Part shown: positions 55,912 through 64,000 of the stretch, one piece after another
Numbering within the stretch: position 1 is the first letter of the stretch
How the letters are laid out: every line of letters begins with the position of its first letter
Source of the DNA: Tuctoria greenei
Lineage: Eukaryota > Streptophyta > Magnoliopsida > Poales > Poaceae
DNA: 64,000 nucleotides
Reading direction: 5' to 3'
Assembly (NCBI GenBank): GCA_036927565.1
Contig: JAYESD010000001.1
Location: forward strand, 253,547,097-253,611,096
Translations under genes and position numbers: made by a program
The notes under the pieces: model-generated
The model's database searches: none
What the model was told of the DNA's origin: nothing
Seen by the model: only the letters and a program-made list of their open reading frames with translations

Positions 55912-57458
55912 CACTACAAGAAACTATCAATAGGGCGTCAGGGAAATTATAACCATTAGGGCCGTCGAACATAAATAGACTAACACCGCCGGTTTAGTCC
56001 CCCCAACGGCAAAAAATATATAACTGTCGGTCCTTTTGTGGCGGCCGACGGCCATAATAATTTATGTCGGTTCCTCCAAAAATCTCGACGGCCGTACCAA
56101 AAGGCGTCGGCACCCCCTAAAAACAGCCTCTCCTGCCAAAACATTAAAACCGCCGGTTTGCAGTGTTGCGTGATGTTTATAGACTATAGCTGTCCGCTTC
56201 AAATTGTAAGCTGACGGCTACATCTGTTGGCCTCTGATTCTCTCTCGTACCCTACAAATTTTCAATCCTCTACACAATCCCTCTTTTTGATATTCCCACT
56301 ACTTGCGAACTGCAAAACCTAACCGCACACTACTTAAACCACGCCACCGTAAGCTTGCCCACTTCTAGCCGCATACCACCAGCCGCCATCCCACACCACC
56401 AGAATGGAGAACCTCCTACGGGAGATTCTGCTTCCTTGGTCCTGTGGGAGATCCTGCTTCCTTGGTGGTAGAGACCTCCGCTTGCTTGGTCCTTTGCGAC
56501 GACGACCACCTGCAGGAGATCCTGCTCTGTGTCGGCCTCCCCACCAGACTCCTCTAGGGCTCCCTCATTTGCCATTACTGGTACTGCCATGCCTCCGACC
56601 CGGTCTTCCTCCACCGCTTCTAGGCATGCCACCCGCATTGTACATCCTCTGAGTCTACCTCACCTCCGAGGCGCCTGCACGTCTGCGGTTCATTTCAGTC
56701 CGCCCGCTGTTACCGGATCAGAGCTCAACACCGCTGCCACCCACCAGGCCGGCGCCTTCCTTGCCGATGCCTGAGGGGTCCTCTACAGCCTTCGTCCTTG
56801 ACACCTGCGATGGCCGCCTCCTCGTCTCAACATTCGACGACCGCTATGAGTCAAAGGAGCTTGTGTGCTCCCTTGCCGATATGGTGATTCCAAGCAGTGT
56901 GGATGGGTTGGCGTGGGTGAACTCTCCTCGTCCCCTTCGCCACCGGGTCAGGGCCGCGCAAGACGTCCGGTAAGCTTCGCATTAAAAAATAAAAAAGTGT
57001 TGACGATCTCTCAATCCAATGACTGAGTAAGAATTAACAGTTAAAAAAATAAAAAAATGTTAGCAAGCTCCAGAGGAATCCAATGAACGAGCATGAGTTA
57101 CTTGAAGTGCGGTTAAAGTAATGAAAATGTATTGGTTAACGGTGTCAGGTGAGATGGACAACCGATGGCTTTATGCCAATAAAGCTGCCGGTGAGCCCCA
57201 GGGCCGACAGCTATTCAGAAATTAAATGTGTCAGTATTAGGCCGATGGTTATAATATTAAATGTATCAGCATCTGAAACCGACGGCTTTAATTAAGAGTT
57301 AAATGTGCCGGGACCGACAATTTTATGAGTTAAAAACGTCGAATCAAGAGCGTCGGCTTAAGCCGACGGTTCACCGATGGTTATAAAGTATGTACGTCAG
57401 CTATAGAAGGAAACCGACGGTTATAAGGCCATCGGCCTTTTACTCGTTTCTTTTAGTG
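55912..57458. mobile_element. Non-autonomous CACTA element with F-box fragment, copy 4
   Basis: A 1547-bp copy, flanked by GGA on both sides. The right terminus has decayed to TTCTTTTAGTG. About 40 bp are missing near 56108 (from 'ggcgtcgg' straight to 'caccccctaaaaac'). Confidence 0.9.
56403..56975 (+). pseudogene. Captured F-box-like gene fragment, copy 4
   Basis: Fourth copy of the F-box fragment, with LLREILLPW upstream duplication, LQEILLCVGLPTRLL, the shared TAG, CHYWYCHASDPVFLHRF and a later CDGRLLVSTFDDRYESKELVCSL-like reading. An additional TAG replaces CAG in the 'cgcttctaggcatgcc' stretch. Confidence 0.65.
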
Positions 57459-57660
57459 GGAACTTAGATTTCACTATTGTTACCCTTCTTTAGGAAGGAT
57501 ACAGTAGGACTTGGCAATCAGTGATTATTTGGCTGAGGTAGGAAACAACTTCTGAGTGGATTCTGGTGTTGTTTAGTTGTTGGAACTTTTATCTCACATT
57601 CCATTATTTTATTTATGAAATTGTGTGTGTTTGGGTGCATGCATGCTTGTGCGTGCGAGT

Positions 57661-57699
<39 letters not shown>

Positions 57700-58802
57700 A
57701 GGAAACAACATCTGAGTGGATTCTGGTGTTGATTTAGTTGTTGGAACGTTTACCTCACATTCCATTATTTTATTTATGAAACTGTGTGTGTTGGAGTGCA
57801 TGCATGCTTGTGCGTGCGAGTGTGTGTGTGTGTGTGTGTGTGTCTGTGATGTTCTTATTATCTAAAAATATGCTAATTTGCATTATGAGATCAAACTGGC
57901 AAAGGTTATAAGTCAGCTACAGATATATTCCGATGTTCAGCATTTTACCATTTTCTTAGTATCTAGACGTCCAAAGATTGTTATGTTAAAGAAACAATGT
58001 TTTAATACATCGCTAATGTTTGTACATGATAATAGAGTAACTACTTCAACGAATACACATATGAATATAATATACATACCATCCATTTTACAACCTTCCG
58101 TCCATAATCATCACCGTTGTTGAAAACTTCATTGTGGGCAGCAGGGATGACTCTCATGAGTTCATTATGTATCCACTATTTTCTTTGTGGCATTCTGCAT
58201 AACATTATTTGCAAGGTACAACAAAGATAACCTCTTCGTAGTAGAAGATGTGCGAAATTCAGATTTCCATGTTTCAACAACTCCTCAGTTGTAACGACCA
58301 TGAGAGATACACCACTTTGACAAATCTTTCCTTTTGTTAGGTATACCATTATATGAACAAGTATAATGACGCTTGTATGTTATCCTTGTTTCATGAGGAA
58401 ACTATCACACAACAAGAGCAGTTTAGAAAAATACCTGAAGCTGACTTATAACTTTTGCCACTTTGAGCTCCTAATACAAATGAGCATAGTTTTTACATAT
58501 TAAGCACATCACACACACACACACACACGCACCACGCATACACACACACACAAACAAACAGAAACACACGCGCGCGCGCACACACACACACACAAGGTTT
58601 CATAAATAAAAAATAGTGGAATCTGAGGTAAAAGTTCCAGCAACTTGAATGAGGTTGCAATAATCCCGTAAGAATGCAATTTTTTAAGCAAAAAAGTTTT
58701 TTCTTTAGGAAGCTGAAATGCCTAAGCAAAGTGTAAATTTCCTAAATATGACTTATAAGATGAAAAAGGTATTTGATTGTGGTTGAAGTAATATATGATA
58801 AA
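57459..58802. repeat. S3 segment (locally duplicated) and inverted arm A up to the MULE, unit D
   Basis: The arm A'' block 'gaggtaggaaacaac...ctgagtggattctgg...' with its TG run is present twice in tandem (57535-57695 and 57696-57845), unlike other units. The AT-rich spacer follows, then inverted arm A from about 58420, with a CA/CG run (58508-58600). It is interrupted at 58802 by the MULE. Confidence 0.65.
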
Positions 58803-59187
58803 GAGTAAAATGCGCTGGCGGTAATTGAACTTGTAGGGGTGTGTCAAATAGGTCCACGAACTATTAAAACGTATTAAGAGACCCCTAAACTAATTATGTG
58901 GTTTAGCAGCCGTCCATAGTACAGGTTGTGTGTCCACGTGGCGGACACGTCATCAGCGAAGGGACACGGTGGATTGGAAACATTTTGCAGTTAGGCCCCT
59001 ATAGTTTTGAGATTTGACACGCAGATTTGTTTTCCTAGTACGTAACAGAGGCGCTAGTATCGGGGCGCAGAGGCCAGACCGGCAATGGCAACGAGCGCCG
59101 CTTGGCCTCCACGGGAAGGGCGACGGCGCGGCTTGGCCTCGACGGGAGAGCGACGGGCGCCGCATTTGGCCATCGGGCACCGCATCT
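58803..59187. repeat. MULE left terminal inverted repeat
   Basis: Pairs with 63243-63627. The first ~290 bp align with scattered substitutions and a few small indels; the inner part ('gtatcgggg.gcag.ggccagaccgg', 'gcttggcctc') is GC-rich and somewhat less conserved. Confidence 0.92.
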
Positions 59188-59199
59188 AGGCGCCGGCCG

Positions 59200-59365
59200 C
59201 ATCTGGGCGCCAAGCGGGAGAGGGCGACGGGCGCCGCGTCCAGGCACCGAGCAGGAGAGGGCGACGGGCGCCGCGTCCAGGCGCCGAGCGGGAGAGAGCG
59301 TCGGCCGCATCTAGGCACCGAGCTGGAGAGGGCGACGGGCGCCGCGGGCGTTGATCGGGAGAGGG
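59200..59365. repeat. GC-rich minisatellite internal to MULE left TIR
   Basis: About three to four imperfect ~50-bp repeats of 'gggagagggcgacgggcgcc' followed by 'gcgtccaggc(a/g)ccgagc'. Absent beside the right TIR. It lies just upstream of the proposed first transposase exon, so it is in the promoter or leader region. Open frames here are due to composition. Confidence 0.8.
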
Positions 59366-59459
59366 CAATGGGCGTCGATCGACGAGCTTGCTGTGGTGTT
59401 CTTCGGGCGCCGATTGGGAGCGTATCGTGGGGTTCTTCGGGCCCCCATTGGGTGTAAGG

Positions 59460-62400
59460 ATGGTTGCAATTTTGGGGCAACAAGGGGAACCGCCGCCTCT
59501 CTACAGTATGATCATATTTTCTTCCATACTTCTCTGTGTTTGATTCTTGTATGTAATGTTGTACGAGATTTCAAAATGTTCTTCCAATTTGGTTAGAGTT
59601 TAGGGTTTGTGAGAATAATTTTGTTCAGTTCAGTAATGAAGACAGAAGTTATACTGGATTCATGTGAATTTTATTTTCGTTGTAAGACTATTTTGTTCTA
59701 AGCAACATTTTTATACTGTTGTACTAGGTGTTGATGATGAGCTGTTTTCAGTTGAGGTGCACCATGGAGGTTTCTTTGTTGGTCAAGGGGGAAACAGAGC
59801 TTACATCGATGGCAAAGTCAATTGGTTTGATTATTGTGAGAAAGACAGTTGGTCTCCATTATGGTTCGATGACTTTATAAGTGAGCTTGGTTATGATCGA
59901 ACACCAACTTTGCGGGTTTATTGGTTGTTGCCCGATAAAAGTCTTGCAGATGCGCTACGGGTAGTTTCAACAGATGCAGACACATTGGTTATGACTAGCA
60001 TTGTGGACAAAGTGAATAATTTGATAGTGTATTTCGATCATGATGACAACATTGCAGGTATTAATTGGGATGATATTGTAGTAAATCCAGTTGCAACATT
60101 GCCAAAAGTTATGAGCCCACAAAAGGCTGTAACTGTGGACAGAGAATTGAGGGAGAAGTTACCTTCATTGTGTTCTGATATATCTGCAGTGGTACAAGAA
60201 GAGGTCATTCATGATAAATTAAGTGAAGATGAGAATAGTGATTCAGAATTTCTTAATAGTGATTATGAGATTGGTGATGAAGATGATGATCTTTTTGTGG
60301 ACAATGTGGATGAAGAAGTTGTTGACCAAGGTGTTGCCAAAGGTAGGATGAATAGCAAGGGCAAGGAACTAATGAATGTGACAACTGATGAAGGAGATAT
60401 GTCATCTGATGATGATGGACTAGAGCTTCCGGAATCTGATGAAGAGGGAGAACTGAGATTGAAGTGCAAATCATGGAGACCAGAAGACATGAGCAATCCT
60501 GTTTTTAAGTTGGGCATGGTGTTTGGTTCAGCTGAAATTCTAAGAAAAGCAATAGCTGAGTATTCTTTGAAGAATAGAGTCAACATAAAAATGCCAAGGA
60601 ATGAGAAGAAAAGAATTAATGCAATCTGTGATGAAGGTTGTTCTTAGAATCTTTTTGCTTCAAATGATAAGAGATGTTCTGGATTAATGATCAAGAGATA
60701 CAATGGTGACCACAACTGTCAAAAGAAGTGGGAACTTCAGAGATGCACTTCAACATGGTTAGCTGAAAAATATTTAGATACTTTTAGAGCTGATGACAAG
60801 ATGACACTCAAGAATTTTGCTAGGACTGTCCAAAAAGAATGGAATCTGACACCATTTAGGAGCAAACTTGCTAGGGCAAGAAGGTTAGCAATGAACCAAA
60901 TTCATGGAGATGAAATTGAACAATACAACATGTTATGGGACTATGGACATGAAGTGAGAAAAACTAATCCTGGTAGCACTTTCTTTTTAAATCTGGTTGG
61001 TCCTAGATTTAACACCTTATTTTTTTTCACTTAGTGCTTGCAAAGCTGGTTTCCTATCTGGATGTAGGCCTATTGTATGCTTTGATGGTTGTCATATTAA
61101 GACAAGATTTGGAGGTCAAATTTTAACAGCGGTTGGTATTGATCCCAATGATTGCATATACCCAATAGCAATTGGAGTTGTTGAGGTTGAAAACTTTACC
61201 TCCTGGAAATGGTTTCTACAGACATTGAAAGAAGACTTAGGTATAGAAAATACCTATCCATGCACCGTGATGACAGATAAGCAAAAAGGTCTGATTCCAG
61301 CTGTCCAACAAGTGTTCCCTGAATCTGAACATAGGTTTTGTGTCAGACACTTGTATTCCAACTTTCAACAATACTTCAAGGGAGAAAATTTGAAGAACCA
61401 GCTATGAGCTTGTGCTAGGTCCAGCAGTGCTGTGGAGTGGAACAAAAATATGGATATGATGAAAGCACTGAACCAGGAAGCATATGATTGGCTAGAAACA
61501 ATGCCACCAAATACTTGGGTAAGAGCCTTTTTTAGAACCTTCCTAAATGTGATATATTACTTAACAATAATTGTGAGGTGTTCAATAAATACATATTAGA
61601 TGCTAAAGAGATGCCCATACTGAGTATGTTGGGAAGAATCAAGTGTCAGCTCATGACCAGACACTACAACAAAGGAAAAGAAGTAGGTGATGTGTGGATT
61701 GGCCCCATTTGTCCTAAAATCAGAAAGAAGGTTCATAAAATTGCTGAATTGTCAAACATATGTTATGCACTTCCAGCTGGTAAAGGTGTTTTTCAAGTGG
61801 AGGATAGAGGATTTTCACATATTGTTGACATCATAAAAAAGAACTGTAGCTGCAGAAGGTGGGACCTCACAGGAATTCCTTGTATTCATGGCATGACTTG
61901 CTTAAGAAATGAGAGGATATCCGTGGAATCAATTATTCCAGAGTGTTATACAGCTAATAGGTACATGGAAGCCTATGGACGTAATATTTGGCCATGCAGC
62001 GACAAGTCCACATGGGAAAATGTTCATGGCCCTAAAGTGTTACCTCCTGTATATGTCAAGAAGGCTGGCAGACCACCGAAATCAAGAAGAAAGCAACCTT
62101 TTGAGAAGGAAGGGAGAAATGGAGTATCTACAATGTCAAGACATGGAATAATCATCACTTGTGGGTATCGTGCTGGATGTGAGTTAAAAAAGGCAGGTGT
62201 AAGACCAAAACTTCTACCACTTAAGAAATTTGCACAAGCAACTGATTCAATTTTAGAAGACCAAGATAATTTCTTTGACCAGGTAAATTCATATGAATTT
62301 ATAGATATATTGCCTACAATTATTCAAACAACTAATAGCTTGCCAACTGCTTGCAGGAACCAATGTTGTCTGAGCATGCAAGTGCGCCCCTTCTATCGCA

Positions 62401-62722
62401 AATATCTGACACAATGGTGTCCCAAATGGAAGCGGAGGTACAGTGTACACAAGGTCTCATATTTTGATCACATTATTTTGAAAGTATTCATTTGATTTAT
62501 AAATTTTTGAAGGCATCACAGTGCAGTTCTATGTAGCAGTTGGTCGAACCATTGCCAGACTCTTACTTCATCTTGAACAATCGACCAGAGCCAAGTCTTG
62601 TTCCACCTACAACAGCAACAAAGGAGGGCAAAATAATGGCAGCTAAGCGCAAGGCTGCTATTGCTGCACAAAAAAAGAAAGGAACAAAGAAAGTATCAGT
62701 TGTAATTAATAGTAGTACATAG
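59460..62722 (+). pseudogene. MuDR-type transposase gene, 4 exons, inactivated
   Basis: Proposed exons are 59460-59505 (MVAILGQQGEPPPLY), 59728-62282, 62357-62437 and 62540-62722; all splice sites are GT-AG and keep frame. Domains in order are an N-terminal PB1-like region (DDELFSVEVHHGGFF, GKVNWFDYCEKDSWSPLW), an acidic linker, a MuDR DNA-binding domain (FKLGMVFGSAEILRKAIAEY), the MULE DDE core (CFDGCHIK, Asp 61084-61086; MTDKQKGL, Asp 61276-61278; HRFCVRHLYSNFQ), a SWIM zinc finger (CSC 61845-61853, CIH 61881-61889) and a basic C-terminus. Lesions are TAG 60645-60647, T8 in place of T7 at 61020-61027, TGA 61405-61407, and a 1-bp loss near 61544. The active enzyme would cut and insert Mutator DNA in the nucleus; this one cannot be full length. 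Confidence 0.9.
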
Positions 62723-63099
62723 GACATCTAAATCATGTATGAGTTGGCCTCCAGTCAGTTGATCAATGTCGGTATTAAGTTTGTGAAGATTAACATAAAC
62801 TTTAAGTCTTAAACAATTGACTTGAGCCCAACTCATAGCTGGCACAAATGATTTTGTGATTTCTCTGGACGTTGTTCATTTTTGCACATTGTTGTAGCTG
62901 ATACTTTCTTAAGTCTGGATGTCAACGAGTTGGAATCAGCTGTTTCTATTGCATACTTCAACTGTTCGTTATTATCTCCCTGTCATGAAAAAATTGAATG
63001 TTGCTTATTGTCTGTTTTTTTATTAATTTTGTTCATGCTGCAACTGTGTTCCAGAGATATATCGGGGGACAGAGAGAAACCGATGACAGCAAAAAAAAA

Positions 63100-63182
63100 A
63101 TACGTGGCTGGCAAGAATTTAACTCCGAACCTGTGGTTTCCTAGCCACAGACTTACCGACTAGGCTGAAGGAACTCTCATGC
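63100..63182 (-). other. tRNA-like fragment inside MULE
   Basis: On the minus strand, 'cagcctagtcggtaag' resembles an A box, 'tctgtggctaggaaaccacag' can form an anticodon-arm-like stem-loop, and 'ggttcggagttaaattc' resembles a degraded B box. It may be a tRNA-derived SINE piece or a tRNA pseudogene. No acceptor stem is recognisable, so it is not called a tRNA. Confidence 0.35.
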
Positions 63183-63242
63183 CTTGGATGTAAATGTAAG
63201 TTTATTATAGCTTGATCTATGATGCCCGCTCTGCAACCGAGA

Positions 63243-63627
63243 CTCCTGCGATGCCCGATGGCTGAATGCGGCACCCGTCGCCCTCCGGTCGAGGCCAAGA
63301 CGCGCGGTTGCCCTTCCGGTGGAGGCCAAGCGGTGCTCGTTGCCCTTACCGGTCTGGCCCCTGCACCCCGATACTAGCGCCTCTGTTACATACTAGGAAA
63401 ATAAATCTGCATGTCAAATCTCAAAACTATAGGGGCCTAACTGCAAAACGTTTCCAATCCACCGTGTCCCCACGCTGATGACGTGTCTGCCACGTGGACA
63501 ACAACCTGTGCTATGGACTGCTGCTAAACCACATAATTAGTTTAGGGGTCTCTTAATACGTTTTAATAGTTCGTGGACCTATTTGACACACCCCTACAAG
63601 TTCGTGTACCGCTAGCGCATTTTACTC
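63243..63627. repeat. MULE right terminal inverted repeat
   Basis: Reverse-complement partner of 58803-59187, ending AGCGCATTTTACTC immediately before the right TATGATAAA. Confidence 0.92.
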
Positions 63628-64000
63628 TATGATAAATATATGTAGAAACATGGAATCCACAGATCCTGGAATATAATTTCGAAGCAACTTGAATGTAAGC
63701 AAACCAGGGGGGAGCAAGTATCATTTGGGAATATTAAAATGTTATAGTGAAAAGACAATAAAGCCAATGTATCTAAGAGACAACACATATGGTTAGAAAG
63801 TTACTAATGCATACTAACACCAATAATTACCTCTATGATTATTACTTTCATGGACACATCAAGAGTTTACAGAGATCAAATGTTACAAATATGCTGAAAG
63901 CTTATCTAATAATAAAAAAAATTAGAGAGTTCAAACTATATATTCTTATTGCTTCAAAAATTGAATTTTCTGCTGGAAGCTGTGAGAAGGATTCAGCTAG
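63628..64000. repeat. Inverted arm A resumed and start of S4, unit D
   Basis: After the right target duplication, inverted arm A continues ('aacatggaatccac', a short 7-G run near 63708, 'aaaagacaataaagcc'). The last bases (about 63975-64000) match the beginning of S4 in the other units ('gctgtgagaaggattcagctag'). The unit continues outside the window. Confidence 0.75.

Larger units (their letters stand above)
58803..63627 (+). mobile_element. Complete Mutator-like element (MULE, MuDR class), 4825 bp
   Basis: Terminal inverted repeats of about 385 bp (58803-59187 and 63243-63627) begin GAGTAAAATGCGCT and end AGCGCATTTTACTC. The element is flanked by a perfect 9-bp target duplication TATGATAAA (58794-58802 and 63628-63636). 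Removing the element and one duplication restores 'taatatatgataaatatatg', which is found uninterrupted near 28618 in unit B. A MuDR-type transposase gene on the plus strand fills the centre but carries four lesions. Long TIRs, 9-bp duplication and transposase together make the Mutator assignment firm. Confidence 0.96.
50779..64000. repeat. Composite TE tandem unit D (split by MULE; runs off window)
   Basis: This unit copy starts with TGTGACACCC at 50779 and follows the unit A order: LTR-like fragment, gag, LTR, arms, F-box CACTA (55912-57458) and inverted arm A. The inverted arm is interrupted at 58803-63627 by a Mutator-like element and resumes at 63628. The unit continues beyond the window, which ends inside the S4 segment. 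Confidence 0.8.

Noticed and set aside
59014..59457. A 147-codon open frame (plus strand) and a 176-codon frame (minus strand) near the MULE left end
   Set aside because: Both run through the TIR and the GC-rich minisatellite and translate as repeats of Arg/Ala/Gly or Pro/Ser; composition explains them.

Overview
The window looks like repetitive nuclear DNA from a plant, most likely a grass (Poaceae). The support is a Ty3/gypsy-class element carrying the 'putative gypsy type transposon' domain (PF04195, which I know mainly from grasses), a MuDR-type Mutator element, CACTA elements carrying GC-rich captured gene fragments (one F-box-like, with grass-style GC3), and AT-rich intergenic DNA with long TG/CA and poly-C/G tracts. 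I found no intact host gene, no rRNA or tRNA gene and no CRISPR. Every recognisable coding stretch belongs to a transposable element (TE) or to a gene fragment captured by one, and all are broken.

The main architecture is a head-to-tail array of one composite TE block with a base period of about 11.88 kb: position 1 corresponds to 11877 and again to 51006. In order, the block contains: (S1) a minus-strand LTR-like fragment, a minus-strand Copia-like gag with its tRNA-Met primer-binding site, and an LTR; (S2) AT-rich inverted-repeat arms A and B with TG and poly-C tracts; a ~1.59-kb CACTA element carrying an F-box fragment; (S3) an inverted copy of arm A; (S4) a gypsy aspartic-protease fragment followed by an unidentified coding-like stretch; (S5) a promoter/LTR-like segment and an inverted copy of arm B; (S6) a one-ended CACTA-like sequence with gagacgg-type repeats.

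Region by region. Unit A is 1-11648 (its first ~228 bp lie outside the window). Unit B is 11649-32438, enlarged by a gag+LTR triplication (12.5-19.6 kb) and a 3.5-kb segment absent from units A and D (19.75-23.3 kb). A 2.1-kb solo LTR with mismatched flanks lies at 32439-34536. A fragment of another unit (C1) is 34537-35960. A truncated gypsy element with PF04195 and coiled-coil coding is 35961-40938. Unit C2 is 40939-50778, without S1 and with a second CACTA element at 47069-48443. Unit D is 50779-64000, split by a complete but defective 4.8-kb MULE at 58803-63627.

History readable from the sequence: the F-box CACTA, the dead gag and the protease fragment were in place before the block was multiplied, because all copies share their flanks and several share inactivating lesions. 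The second CACTA, the MULE, the solo LTR and the gypsy element each occur in one unit only, so they came later. Three insertions can be verified internally against target-site duplications and unoccupied copies.
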